From: DATGYC01 sp035298385
GTDB taxonomy: Bacteria > Bacillota > Sulfobacillia > Symbiobacteriales > Symbiobacteriaceae
Reading direction: 5' to 3'
NCBI GenBank assembly: GCA_035298385.1
Contig: DATGYC010000235.1
Span: forward strand, 1-16,800
DNA length: 16,800 nt
In this document: positions 1-8,009 of the stretch, piece by piece
Layout of the letters: the number at the start of each line of letters is the position of its first letter
Position numbering within the stretch: the first letter of the stretch is position 1
Translations under genes and position numbers: made by a program
Notes under the pieces: model-generated
What the model saw: only the letters and a program-made list of their open reading frames with translations
What the model was told of the DNA's origin: nothing
The model's database searches: none

Positions 1-1647
1 GATCGCCGGCTGGCCCTCCGCCTGGATCTGCTGCATCGCCGCCGTCGAGCAGGTGAGGCCCGCCGAGTAGGTGTACGGGTAGAGCCCCATGTAGTAGTGC
101 GGCTGGCGCATCCAGGTGAGCTTGGCGCCCTCATCGATCTCGACCGTGTCGCCCCAGAAGTCGCTCAGGATCTGGCCCTTGGTCGTGGAGAGGGTGACCG
201 CCGTGATCGGGGCGCCCGTCTCGGCCAGGTTGTAGATCCGGCGCTGGAGCTCACCCTCGAGGATGTGCGTGACGTAGTTGTGGTAGTAGGTGCCCAGGAA
301 CTGCATGATCACCCAGCGGCGGAAGCGCGGGTCGGTCGAGCCCTTCAGCAGGTGCTGGCCGAGGAACATCTCGTTCATCGTGGAGGGCGCCTCGATGAAG
401 AAGGTCGACGGCCGGTTGTTCACGTAGCGCTGGTACTTCTGCGCCATCAGGAAGTGGCCGGCGTGGCCGAGCTCATGCGCCATGGTGAAGACATCACGCA
501 TCGAGTTCTTCCAGGTGATCAGGATGAACGGGTGGACGCCGTACGGCGAGGAGCAGAAGGCGCCGCCGCCCTTGCCCACGTTGTCCGGCAGATCGCACCA
601 GCGCTCAGTCAGGGCGCGCTTCATCCCAGCGCAGTACTCGTCGCCCAGCGGGGAGAGCGCCTCCAGGATGATATCGCGGGCCGCATCGAAGTTGGTCGCC
701 GGGCTGTAGGTCGGATCAAGCGGGGCCTTCAGGTCGATCCACTTCATCTTGTCCAGGCCCAGGACCCGCTTCTTCAGGTTGGCATAGCGCCGCATGTGCG
801 GAGAGAGTTCGGTCTGAATGACGTCGAGCAGGTTGTTGTAGGCATCCATGGTGACCCGCTGGCCGTGGATCAGCATCTCCTGGGCCGAACCGAAACCACG
901 GACCTTGGCCATCACGACGTTCTTCTTGACCTCGGTCGCCCAGGTGGCGGAGTAGGTGTTCTGGTAGGGGCGCAGGCCATTGACGAAGGACTCCCAGGCA
1001 GCATGCCGGGTCGCCACCTCGGGCACGATCTCCCAGCCGCCCTCAAAGCCGTTGAAGGAGTTGGCCTGCTCGTTGCCCTCCGCATCGGTGAAGGAGGCGA
1101 ACTGCATGTCGGAGGTCCGGGAGCGGAGGTAGGTCATGTAGGGCGCCCCAAAGACCTCGCCGAAGGAGGCGAGAACCTTCTCGGTCTCCGGCGACAGGGT
1201 GTAGGGCTTGTCCGCAAGGGTGTCGCGCAGGTTGTTCGCAAAGACGGCGAGTTCAGCGTCACCAGCGATCCAAGCCTCGACGGTATCGACCGGCATCGCC
1301 AGGATCTCCGACTTGAAGAAGGTGGTCGCGGCGTTGAACTTGGCCCCGAGGGCCTGGATGCGCGCCATCATCCCCTGGTTGGCCGGGCTGGTGCCATCCT
1401 CCGAGTTACGGAGAGAGGCGTAGGTCATAACGCGGATGAACTGAACCGTCAGCTTCTCCTGGGCGCCGAGGGCGTCGCGCAGGGTAGCGGCACTCTCAGC
1501 CAGGCGGCCCTGGTACTGGGTGACGGTGGGCAGGGCCGCCTCGCAAGCTGCAAGGCCCTTCTCCCATGCCTCGTTGGACGGGAAGAGGTCATCCAAGTTC
1601 CAGGTCTCCTCGATCTTGACCTGCGCACGGGTAAGGCGAGCCGACAT
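1..1647 (-). CDS. pepF: Oligoendopeptidase F, M3 family (3' end off the window)
   Basis: Zinc metallopeptidase that cleaves short peptides in the cytoplasm. The minus strand is open from an ATG at 1647 to the window edge, giving 549 codons. The family is usually about 590-610 residues, so the last few dozen are missing here. The N-terminus (ETWNLDDLFPSNEAWE) is the standard opening of PepF. The zinc site is visible: HELGH at residues 391-395, and a downstream Glu in FIEAPS at about 419 as third ligand. An AGAGGAGTGG ribosome binding site lies just upstream (about 1653-1662). The next gene upstream, hisC, is separated by a strong hairpin, so pepF is probably transcribed on its own. I see no convincing promoter in the AT-rich stretch at 1663-1713. 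The identification is secure. Confidence 0.96.
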   Translation of the reverse strand, partial: MSARLTRAQVKIEETWNLDDLFPSNEAWEKGLAACEAALPTVTQYQGRLAESAATLRDALGAQEKLTVQFIRVMTYASLRNSEDGTSPANQGMMARIQALGAKFNAATTFFKSEILAMPVDTVEAWIAGDAELAVFANNLRDTLADKPYTLSPETEKVLASFGEVFGAPYMTYLRSRTSDMQFASFTDAEGNEQANSFNGFEGGWEIVPEVATRHAAWESFVNGLRPYQNTYSATWATEVKKNVVMAKVRGFGSAQEMLIHGQRVTMDAYNNLLDVIQTELSPHMRRYANLKKRVLGLDKMKWIDLKAPLDPTYSPATNFDAARDIILEALSPLGDEYCAGMKRALTERWCDLPDNVGKGGGAFCSSPYGVHPFILITWKNSMRDVFTMAHELGHAGHFLMAQKYQRYVNNRPSTFFIEAPSTMNEMFLGQHLLKGSTDPRFRRWVIMQFLGTYYHNYVTHILEGELQRRIYNLAETGAPITAVTLSTTKGQILSDFWGDTVEIDEGAKLTWMRQPHYYMGLYPYTYSAGLTCSTAAMQQIQAEGQPAI

Positions 1648-1713
1648 CTAGACCACTCCTCTCTGTAATCACTTTGTTATTCTACACAATAAAAGTATTT
1701 CCCTTCCCGAAAT

Positions 1714-1755
1714 ATCAAGAGAACCAGGATGGTTTTCCATCCTGGTTCTCTTGAT
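1714..1755 (-). terminator. Perfect 19-bp hairpin closing the his operon
   Basis: The arms 1714-1732 and 1737-1755 are exact inverted complements (19 bp) around a TTTT loop. The hairpin begins inside the hisC stop codon. On the minus strand the sequence after the stem is only mildly T-rich (ATTTC), so it is an atypical intrinsic terminator; it could also protect the 3' end of the mRNA. Confidence 0.8.
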
Positions 1756-2810
1756 TAGACGGCGAGAATGGCCCGCAATGCTCGAACGAAGGCCTCGTTC
1801 TCAGCGGGGCGCCCCACGGTCACCCGGATGGCGTTCGGCAGGCCAAAGGAGGCGCAGGGCCGTACAAGAACCCCTCGCTCCTCCAATGCCGCCGCTATCT
1901 CTGTGGCTGGCCGCCCCACGTCGATCAGGACGAAGTTGGCGGCAGAACGCTCGAAGGTGAGCCCCAGTTCAGCACAGAGTTCATAGAGGAAGGTCCGCCC
2001 CTCCTCCACAAGCTCGATCGAGGCCTCGATGTGCGCCTCATCAGCCAGGGCGCCAATGCCAGCGGCAGCAGCGACGGCGTTGATCGAGAAGGGATCCCGG
2101 ATCGCCAGCAGGGGCGCCCAGATGGCGGGCTGTGCCACCCCGTACCCGAGCCGGAGGGCGGCCAGGCCGTGCAGCTTGGAGAAGGTCCGCGTAATGATCA
2201 GGTTGGGGTAACGCGGGACCAACTGCTCGGAGGGGAAGTCACTCGGATCAAACTCCCGATAGGCCTCGTCGAGGACGACGATCGTCTCGGCCGGGACCTC
2301 GGCCATGAAGCGCTCGAAGGCCTCGATCGGGAAGATCCCCCCGGTCGGGTTGTTTGGGCGGCAGAGGAAGAGGAGCTTCGCTCCGCTCTCCTTCGCAGCC
2401 GTGGCCATCGCGGGCAGATCCATCGTACCAGCCTGCAGGTCCACGACAACCGGCTCGGCGCCCATCAGTTCGGTCACGATCCGGTAGTACGAGAAGGAGG
2501 TGGCCGGGATCACAGTCCGGTCGCCCTCTTCCAGGAAGGCCTCCGCCAGCAGGCGGAAGATCTCGTCCGACCCGTTGCCGACCAAGAAATGATCAGCGGG
2601 GAGCGTCCAGAGACCGGCGAGGCGCTCCCGCAGGGCGGTCGCCGTCGGGTCCGGATAGCGGAAGGCGCCGGCCAGTGCTTCTTGCGCAGCGGCGAGCGCC
2701 TTGGGCGCCGCACCCAGCGGGTTCTCGTTCTGGTTCAGCTTAACGCCTTCGCCCATCTTGCCGGGGACGTAGGGCTTCATGCGGGCGAGGGCTGCCCGGG
2801 TCTTGATCAT
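1755..2810 (-). CDS. hisC: Histidinol-phosphate aminotransferase
   Basis: PLP-dependent fold type I aminotransferase that converts imidazole-acetol phosphate to histidinol phosphate with glutamate as amino donor, in the cytoplasm. The 351-residue product has the family landmarks: NQNENPLG near residue 27, GNGSDEIF near 79, RPNNPTGG at 151-158, DEAYREF at 181-187, and the PLP-binding lysine in TFSKLHGL (Lys212). Its ATG overlaps the stop of hisIE in an ATGA (2807-2810), implying translational coupling. It is the last gene of the his operon. Length and motifs are normal. HisC enzymes sometimes also accept aromatic amino acids; the sequence alone does not tell. Confidence 0.96.
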   Translation of the reverse strand: MIKTRAALARMKPYVPGKMGEGVKLNQNENPLGAAPKALAAAQEALAGAFRYPDPTATALRERLAGLWTLPADHFLVGNGSDEIFRLLAEAFLEEGDRTVIPATSFSYYRIVTELMGAEPVVVDLQAGTMDLPAMATAAKESGAKLLFLCRPNNPTGGIFPIEAFERFMAEVPAETIVVLDEAYREFDPSDFPSEQLVPRYPNLIITRTFSKLHGLAALRLGYGVAQPAIWAPLLAIRDPFSINAVAAAAGIGALADEAHIEASIELVEEGRTFLYELCAELGLTFERSAANFVLIDVGRPATEIAAALEERGVLVRPCASFGLPNAIRVTVGRPAENEAFVRALRAILAV

Positions 2811-3475
2811 GGCTGGCCCCTCCGCTTCCCCTGCCGGCTCTGCAACTGCGCAGCGACGACATCGGTGCCAAGGTCGGCATCAACGAGGGCGACAAGGGTG
2901 TGGAACCAAAGGTCGGCCACCTCAAAGGCGAGGTTCTCCTTATCGCCGTTCTTGACGGCCAGGACGACCTCGGTCGCCTCCTCACCGATCTTCTTGCAGT
3001 AGGCGTCAGGGCCCTTGGCGAAGAGCTTGGCGGTGTAAGAGCCGGGGTCAGCACTGACCTTGCGCTCCCGCAAGACGACCAGGACCTGGGCGAGGATCGT
3101 CCCGATGGCGGTGGGCTGTGCGCTGGACGCCTGCGCCGCCTCCTGACCGGGCGCCCCCGCCAGCGGCTTGGTAAAGCAGCTAAACGTCCCCTCGTGGCAG
3201 GCGACCCCCGTCTGCTCGACAACGTAGAGCAGCGAGTCAGCATCACAGTCGGTCCGGATCGCGCGGATCGGCTGGCGATTACCCGAGGTCTCGCCCTTCA
3301 GCCAGAGCGACTGACGGCTGCGCGACCAGTAGGTCGCATAGCCCGACTCGATCGTCTTGGCCAGCGCCTCCCGGTTGACCCAGGCCTGCATCAGGACTGT
3401 CCCCGTCGCCAAATCCTGCGTCACGACCGGCAGAAGGCCATCCGGCCCCCACTTCAGGCTCTCAATCTCGATCAT
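2807..3475 (-). CDS. hisIE: Bifunctional phosphoribosyl-AMP cyclohydrolase / phosphoribosyl-ATP pyrophosphatase
   Basis: A two-domain enzyme (222 residues) for the second and third steps of histidine synthesis: hydrolysis of PR-ATP to PR-AMP, then opening of the adenine ring. The N-terminal HisI domain (about 1-105) shows CDADSLL at 77-83 and the zinc cysteines Cys77, Cys93 and Cys100 (CHEGTFSC). The C-terminal HisE domain (about 122-205) shows KKIGEEATEVVLA at 161-173 and EVADLWFH at 185-192, the acidic residues that bind metal in this all-helical fold. A short Ala/Gln-rich linker joins them. Start and stop each overlap a neighbour by 4 bases (ATGA with hisF at 3472-3475, with hisC at 2807-2810). 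Confidence 0.96.
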   Translation of the reverse strand: MIEIESLKWGPDGLLPVVTQDLATGTVLMQAWVNREALAKTIESGYATYWSRSRQSLWLKGETSGNRQPIRAIRTDCDADSLLYVVEQTGVACHEGTFSCFTKPLAGAPGQEAAQASSAQPTAIGTILAQVLVVLRERKVSADPGSYTAKLFAKGPDAYCKKIGEEATEVVLAVKNGDKENLAFEVADLWFHTLVALVDADLGTDVVAAQLQSRQGKRRGQP

Positions 3476-4236
3476 GGCCGGATCACCACCCCTTCGCCCT
3501 TCAAGTACTGCTTCACGTCGCCCACGGTGTAGCGCCCGTTATGGAAGATCGAGGCGGCGAGCGCCGCGTCGGCCTGACCCTCAGTCAGGACATCCCGGAT
3601 GTGGGTCAGCTCGCCAGCCCCGCCAGAGGCGATCACCGGGATCCCGACGCGTTCGGCCAGCGCCCGATGCAGCTCAAGATCATAGCCAGCGCGGGTACCG
3701 TCGGCATCCATGGCGGTGACGAGGAGCTCGCCCGCGCCCCGCTGGGCAGCCTCTTCGGCCCAGGCGAGCGCATCCCGCCCAGTCGCTAGCCGACCACCGT
3801 TCAGGTAGACCTCCCAGCCGCCCTCCGTCCGCCGCTTGGCGTCGATCGCCACGACCAGGGTCGAGGAGCCAAACCGCTCGGCGACCTCGTTGATCAGCTC
3901 GGGCCGCTTGACGGCCCCGGAGTTGACTGAGACCTTATCGGCCCCACCCATCAAGTAGTCACGCACATGCTCAACCGCCGAGACCCCGCCGCCGATCGTC
4001 AGGGGGACGAAGATCCGCTCGGCGGCCCGGCGGAGAAGGTCGAGGGTCGCCGTCCGCCCCTCGTGGGAGGCCGTGATGTCGAGGAAGACGATCTCGTCGG
4101 CGCCCTGTTCGTCATAGCGGGCGGCCAGGTCGATCGGATCGCCGGCCTCCCAGGCGCTCTGGTGGAACTGGACATGCTTGACGACCTTGCCATCCTTGAT
4201 ATCGAGGCAGGGGATGATCCGCTTGGCTAACGGCAT
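3472..4236 (-). CDS. hisF: Imidazole glycerol phosphate synthase cyclase subunit
   Basis: A (beta/alpha)8-barrel subunit that uses ammonia passed from HisH to turn PRFAR into imidazole glycerol phosphate and AICAR. The 254-residue protein opens with AKRIIPCLDIKDGKVVK; the two catalytic aspartates correspond to Asp12 and Asp132 (VVAIDAK). Phosphate-binding signatures such as IGGGVS (81-86) and the late ASGGAGE are present. The start overlaps the hisA stop by 10 bases (4227-4236) and the stop overlaps hisIE in ATGA. HisH, its partner, is two genes upstream in the same transcript. Length is typical of the family. Confidence 0.97.
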   Translation of the reverse strand: MPLAKRIIPCLDIKDGKVVKHVQFHQSAWEAGDPIDLAARYDEQGADEIVFLDITASHEGRTATLDLLRRAAERIFVPLTIGGGVSAVEHVRDYLMGGADKVSVNSGAVKRPELINEVAERFGSSTLVVAIDAKRRTEGGWEVYLNGGRLATGRDALAWAEEAAQRGAGELLVTAMDADGTRAGYDLELHRALAERVGIPVIASGGAGELTHIRDVLTEGQADAALAASIFHNGRYTVGDVKQYLKGEGVVIRP

Positions 4237-4982
4237 AGGTCGAGCGCCTCCTTCAGATCGATGGCGCCCTCATAGATCGCCCGGCCAATGATCGCCCCGC
4301 TGACACCGCGAATTCGCTGGAGACGCTCCAGGTCGGTGATCGCATGGATGCCACCGGAGGCGATCAGCCCGGAGCCGCCCATCGCCTCGCCCATCTGGGC
4401 TAGGCCTTCCCAGTTCGGGCCGGTCATCATCCCGTCGCGGGCGATGTCGGTATAGAGGACGCTGGTGACGCCGATAGTCCGAACAGCGGCTGCGAGGTCG
4501 ACGGCAAGCACCGGCGCCGTGACGGCCCAGCCGTCCGTGGCGACCCAGCCGCCTTTGGCATCGATCGAGACGATTACCCGGTCGGACCCCCACTTGGCGA
4601 CGGCTTCAGCGAGGAGCTGGGACGGGCGGAAGGTGGCACCCTGTAGTTCCAGTGCAGCCGACCCGATGATCACCCGGTCGACGCCCAACTCGAAGCAGGC
4701 CTCGATCGCCGCTAGGCTCCGTAGCCCGCCACCGACCTGGATCTTCACCCCGGAGGGCGCCCCCGCCCGGATCGCCCGGATCGCCGCCTCATTCTGGGCC
4801 CGACCGGCGAAGGCGCCGTCCAGATCGACCACGTGGAGCCACTCAGTCCCCGCCTCCGCCCAGCGGCGGGCGACGGCGCCCGGGTCGCTCCCGTACTTGG
4901 TCGCCTCATCCATCAGCCCCTGCCGAAGCCGGACTACCTGGCCCGCCTTCAGATCGATCGCCGGGTACAGGGTCAAAGACAC
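4227..4982 (-). CDS. hisA: Phosphoribosylformimino-5-aminoimidazole carboxamide ribotide isomerase
   Basis: Barrel isomerase (Amadori rearrangement of ProFAR to PRFAR) and homologue of HisF. Recognised by SLTLYPAIDLKAGQ at the N-terminus, the first catalytic Asp in PAIDLK, the second in VSIDAKGG, VGGGLRS, and the late ASGGI. The frame is open to a TTG at 4997. I prefer GTG at 4982, because a GGGGGC ribosome binding site lies 7 bases upstream of it, the TTG has none, and the GTG product (251 residues) starts where HisA proteins normally start. With that start it overlaps hisH by 10 bases (4973-4982), the same overlap that it has with hisF. Substrate range wider than HisA (as in PriA) cannot be judged here, but trpF is not in view. 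Confidence 0.95.
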   Translation of the reverse strand: MSLTLYPAIDLKAGQVVRLRQGLMDEATKYGSDPGAVARRWAEAGTEWLHVVDLDGAFAGRAQNEAAIRAIRAGAPSGVKIQVGGGLRSLAAIEACFELGVDRVIIGSAALELQGATFRPSQLLAEAVAKWGSDRVIVSIDAKGGWVATDGWAVTAPVLAVDLAAAVRTIGVTSVLYTDIARDGMMTGPNWEGLAQMGEAMGGSGLIASGGIHAITDLERLQRIRGVSGAIIGRAIYEGAIDLKEALDLCR

Positions 4983-5581
4983 GCTTGTCGCCCCCAATTG
5001 GCTAGAAGCCGGAGCCCCTTAGCCGCTGATTTTTCCGGATGGAACTGCATCCCCACGGCCGAGCCGCCCGCCACGATCGCCGGGAAGCGCCGCCCGTACT
5101 CGGACTCGGCCAGAACGGTCCCACGGGGGGCGCCCGTCACGGCATAGGAGTGGTCATAGTAGACCCAAAGGTCCTCGATCCCATCGAAGAGCGGCTGCTC
5201 CTCGCCGACTGGCGCCACCTGATTCCAGCCCATGTGCGGCAGCTTGACGCCCTCCGGCATCCGCACGACCCGTCCAGGGATCAGCCCCAGCCCTTCGTGC
5301 AAGCCAAACTCCTCACTCTCGGTAAAGAGGAGTTGCATCCCCAGGCAGATCCCAAGGATCGGCCTGCCTGCCCGCGCATGCGCCCGAATCGGCTCGACCA
5401 GGCCCCGCTCCCGCAGGCGGGCCATCCCGGTTCCGAACGCCCCGACTCCAGGCAGGACGATCCCGTCTGCCGCCGCCACCACTGCCGGGTCATCGGTCAC
5501 TTGGACCGTAAAGCCCAGCGTCCGCAGGGCGTTCTGGACCGAGGGTAGGTTGCCCATCTGGTAGTCGATCAGGGCGATCAC
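4973..5581 (-). CDS. hisH: Imidazole glycerol phosphate synthase glutamine amidotransferase subunit
   Basis: Class I glutamine amidotransferase that releases ammonia from glutamine and channels it to HisF. The 202-residue protein starts MIALIDYQMGNLPSV. The catalytic triad is complete: Cys79 in GICLGMQ, His181 and Glu183 in MQFHPEKS. The oxyanion strand LPGVGAFG is at 43-50. The start codon is GTG and overlaps the hisB stop as GTGA (5578-5581), so it probably depends on translation of hisB. Normal length. Confidence 0.96.
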   Translation of the reverse strand: MIALIDYQMGNLPSVQNALRTLGFTVQVTDDPAVVAAADGIVLPGVGAFGTGMARLRERGLVEPIRAHARAGRPILGICLGMQLLFTESEEFGLHEGLGLIPGRVVRMPEGVKLPHMGWNQVAPVGEEQPLFDGIEDLWVYYDHSYAVTGAPRGTVLAESEYGRRFPAIVAGGSAVGMQFHPEKSAAKGLRLLANWGRQACL

Positions 5582-6168
5582 AAGAGGACCCCCTTCGTCG
5601 AGGGGATGTCGGTCCGACGCTCATCCAGGCGGGTCGCCTCATCCAGCGCCCGGCCAAAGCCCTTGAAGAGCGCCTCGATCATGTGGTGATTGTTCGCCCC
5701 GTACTCGATCTTCATATGGAGGGTCAGGCCGGCGTTGACGGCGACCGCCCGGAAGAACTCAGGGACAAGTTCGGTATCGAAGGCCCCGACCGAGGCGCGG
5801 GTGAATGTGGCGTTGCAGGCCAGGAACGGGCGCCCCGATACATCCATCGTCACAAAGGCGAGCGTCTCGTCGAACGGGACCCAGGCGGCGCCCCACCGGC
5901 GAATCCCGCGGGCATCACCGAGCGCCTGCTTGATCGCCTGCCCGAGGGTGATCCCGGTATCCTCGACCGTGTGATGCGGGTCGATCTGCAGGTCCCCATC
6001 CGCCTCAACCTTCAGGTCGAAGAGACCGTGCCGAGCAACCTGCTCCAGCATGTGATCGAAGAAGGGGATGCCGGTCCGGATCTCAGCCTTGCCCGATCCG
6101 TCCAGATCGATCTGGACCTTGATCTTCGTCTCTTTCGTGTTGCGCTCGATGGCGGCTGCACGGGTCAC
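5578..6168 (-). CDS. hisB: Imidazoleglycerol-phosphate dehydratase (single-domain)
   Basis: Manganese enzyme that dehydrates imidazole glycerol phosphate to imidazole acetol phosphate. The 196-residue protein has both duplicated metal-binding motifs: DPHHTVED (63-70) and NNHHMIEALFKGFGRAL (159-175), plus FFDHMLEQ (36-43). Only the dehydratase domain is present. The HAD-type histidinol phosphatase domain found fused in enterobacterial HisB is missing, and no phosphatase gene lies elsewhere in this operon. The GTG start overlaps the hisD stop (GTGA, 6165-6168). Confidence 0.96.
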   Translation of the reverse strand: MTRAAAIERNTKETKIKVQIDLDGSGKAEIRTGIPFFDHMLEQVARHGLFDLKVEADGDLQIDPHHTVEDTGITLGQAIKQALGDARGIRRWGAAWVPFDETLAFVTMDVSGRPFLACNATFTRASVGAFDTELVPEFFRAVAVNAGLTLHMKIEYGANNHHMIEALFKGFGRALDEATRLDERRTDIPSTKGVLL

Positions 6169-7448
6169 TTCGACTCACCTCCGGTCAGTCGGATCGCCAG
6201 GGAGTTCCGGTGGGCCTGCAACTGCTCCGCCGTCGCCAGCCGGACCCCGTGCGGGGCGTCCGAGCGGTAAGCCGCCTCGCTGTAGCAGACGACCGAGGAG
6301 CGCTTGAGGAAGGTCGAGACCGAGACCGGCGAGGCGTAGCGCGCCGTCCCCTCGGTCGGGATCACATTCGATGGGCCAGCAATGTAGTCCCCGATCGCCT
6401 CGGGCGTCCAGCGGCCCAGGAAGACCGCCCCGGCGTTTCGGACGCTGGGGAGGAACTCCCAGGGCTCAGTCAGCGCGAGTTGGAGATGCTCCGGCGCGAC
6501 CCGGTTAAGGAGTTCAGCGGCCTCCGTCAAGGACGCCACAGCGACCGCCACCCCGCGCTCCGTGAGCGAAGCCAGGATCGTCTCCTGCCGCTCGAGCCGG
6601 GCGGTCTGCCGGGCCATCTCGGCCTCGACGGCTGCCAGCCGGTCGCTCCCCGCCAGGGTCAACAGGATCACCATCCCGTTCGGGTGCTCGGCCTGGGAGA
6701 GCAGGTCAGCCGCCAGCCACTCGACCGGCTCGGAGCCGTCATCGACGACGACGACCTCGGTCGGGCCCGCCAGCATATCGATCCCGACCTGGCCGGCGAC
6801 CAGCTTCTTGGCCAACATCACCCAGGGCGACCCCGGCCCCGCGATCAGGTCGACGGCGGGGATCGTCTGGGTCCCGTAGGCCATCGCTGCGATCGCCTGG
6901 GCGCCCCCCAGCTTGTAGACCTGGCTTACACCGCAGGCCTTCGCTGCCGCCAGCAAGTGCGGATCGATCCGCCCCTGCTTGTCCGGCGGGGTGCAGATGA
7001 TGATCTCCTCCACCCCCGCCACCTGCGCCGGGATCACGGTCATCAGCAGGCAGGTCAGGAGCGGGGCCGAACCACCGGGGACATAGATCCCGGCCCGCTG
7101 GACCGGCATCACCCGCTGTCCGATCACCGTCCCGTTCGGCCGGGTGGTGGTCCAGGATTCGACCCTCTCGCCCTGGTGGAAGGAGCGGATGTTCTCGATC
7201 GCCCGCTCCATCGACTCATAGTAGGACGGGTCAAGGGTGAGATCCCATTCCTCAGGCCTGACAGCCAGCCCGCTCGCTCGCAGGTCGACACCGTCAAAGC
7301 GCTCCGTCACGCGGTAGAGGGCCTCATCGCCCTCACTTCGGACAGCGCCGATGGTCGTCCGGACCGCTGCTTCCTGTTCGGCAAAGAGCGCCTCTCGCCC
7401 ACCGGCGAGGAGCGCTCGTAGCTCAGCTGGATTCATCCGCTTCCACAA
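6165..7448 (-). CDS. hisD: Histidinol dehydrogenase
   Basis: Zinc- and NAD-dependent enzyme that catalyses the last two oxidations, histidinol to histidine. The family core is clear: PGGSAPLLTCLLMTVIPAQ, KLGGAQAIAAMAYGT, AGPGSPWVMLAKKLV and AGPTEVVVV. Zinc and catalytic residues are seen in QAEHP (252-256), VAPEHL (Glu320, His321), IGDYIAGPSN and the late AHRNS. The frame is open to an ATG at 7490, but a strong AGGAGGGG (7456-7463) sits 7 bases before an in-frame TTG at 7448. That start gives 427 residues, the usual HisD length, so I take it. It leaves a 63-bp gap to the divergent gene at 7512. No good promoter is visible in that gap for hisD. Confidence 0.95.
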   Translation of the reverse strand: MWKRMNPAELRALLAGGREALFAEQEAAVRTTIGAVRSEGDEALYRVTERFDGVDLRASGLAVRPEEWDLTLDPSYYESMERAIENIRSFHQGERVESWTTTRPNGTVIGQRVMPVQRAGIYVPGGSAPLLTCLLMTVIPAQVAGVEEIIICTPPDKQGRIDPHLLAAAKACGVSQVYKLGGAQAIAAMAYGTQTIPAVDLIAGPGSPWVMLAKKLVAGQVGIDMLAGPTEVVVVDDGSEPVEWLAADLLSQAEHPNGMVILLTLAGSDRLAAVEAEMARQTARLERQETILASLTERGVAVAVASLTEAAELLNRVAPEHLQLALTEPWEFLPSVRNAGAVFLGRWTPEAIGDYIAGPSNVIPTEGTARYASPVSVSTFLKRSSVVCYSEAAYRSDAPHGVRLATAEQLQAHRNSLAIRLTGGESK

Positions 7449-7497
7449 ACCGAATCCCCTCCTGTTGCCGGTCAACATAGGCTGTAGCATTCATCAC

Positions 7498-7505
7498 GGA
7501 GGTGA
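7498..7505 (+). promoter_or_regulatory. Ribosome binding site fixing the frame of the repeat protein
   Basis: GGAGGTGA, 6 bases before ATG 7512. It matters because the 42-bp repeats keep all three plus-strand frames open here, and this site selects the Gly/Pro/Tyr-rich reading. Confidence 0.85.
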
Positions 7506-7511
7506 GGACAC

Positions 7512-8009
7512 ATGAACTATTCACCGATGGGCGGCTGGGCGCCCGGTCCCGGCGGGATGCCTGGCTATCCCGGCGCAAGCGGTATGCCGGGTACCTACCC
7601 CGCCGCAGGTGGCTTCGCAGGCGGTATGCCGGGTACCTACCCCGCCGCAGGTGGCTTCGCAGGCGGTATGCCCGGCGCCTACCCAACTGGTGGTGGATTC
7701 GCAGGCGGTATGCCCGGTGCCTACCCCGCCGCTGGTGGCTTTCCGGGTGGCATGCCGGGTGCTTACCCTGCGGCCGGCGGCTTCCCAGGCGGCATGCCCA
7801 GTACCTATCCAAACGCCACCGGCTACCCGGGCGCCATCCCCGGCGATCCCAGTCTCGGCGGCTACTCGGGCGGCTACCCGCAGGGAGGCGCACCCCAGCA
7901 GTCCTACCAGGCGCCCCAGCCCCCCAACCAGAACGTTACCACCGTCTCCCCCGTTGGCATGCCCGCCATGCCGGCGGGCACTCGGGACCGTTCGTACTGG
8001 TACCGCTAG
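7512..8009 (+). CDS. Gly/Pro/Tyr/Ala-rich low-complexity protein with 14-residue repeats
   Basis: I do not recognise a family. The 165-residue product has no signal peptide, membrane segment or folded domain that I can see. It consists of six tandem 14-residue units of the type GGMPGAYPAAGGFP (about residues 24-107), then a degenerate Gly/Tyr/Pro stretch, a Gln/Pro-rich part (about 130-145) and an Arg/Tyr end (RDRSYWYR). Such composition is typical of intrinsically disordered or coat-like structural proteins; a spore-coat role is only a guess. It lies on the opposite strand between hisG and hisD, starts 63 bp from hisD divergently, and its TAG stop overlaps the hisG stop in CTAG (8006-8009). 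A perfect ribosome binding site supports expression. The gene resembles the N-terminal half of the protein at 10760 in composition, but not in repeat sequence. Confidence 0.8.
   Translation: MNYSPMGGWAPGPGGMPGYPGASGMPGTYPAAGGFAGGMPGTYPAAGGFAGGMPGAYPTGGGFAGGMPGAYPAAGGFPGGMPGAYPAAGGFPGGMPSTYPNATGYPGAIPGDPSLGGYSGGYPQGGAPQQSYQAPQPPNQNVTTVSPVGMPAMPAGTRDRSYWYR
7581..7832 (+). repeat. Six tandem 42-bp repeats
   Basis: Units start at 7581, 7623, 7665, 7707, 7749 and 7791. The first two are identical over 42 bp and the rest diverge progressively, mostly at third codon positions (the last one more widely). Each encodes one 14-residue unit. The identical pair suggests recent expansion; the array could vary in copy number between strains. 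Confidence 0.95.

Noticed and set aside
97..1668. Long plus-strand open frame (523 codons) opposite pepF
   Set aside because: It is the antisense shadow of a clear PepF; the product is Arg/Gly/Leu-rich without domains, a GC-rich third-position artefact.
7538..7832. CRISPR-like array because of regular repeats
   Set aside because: Units are contiguous with no spacers and translate as a periodic protein; this is a coding minisatellite.
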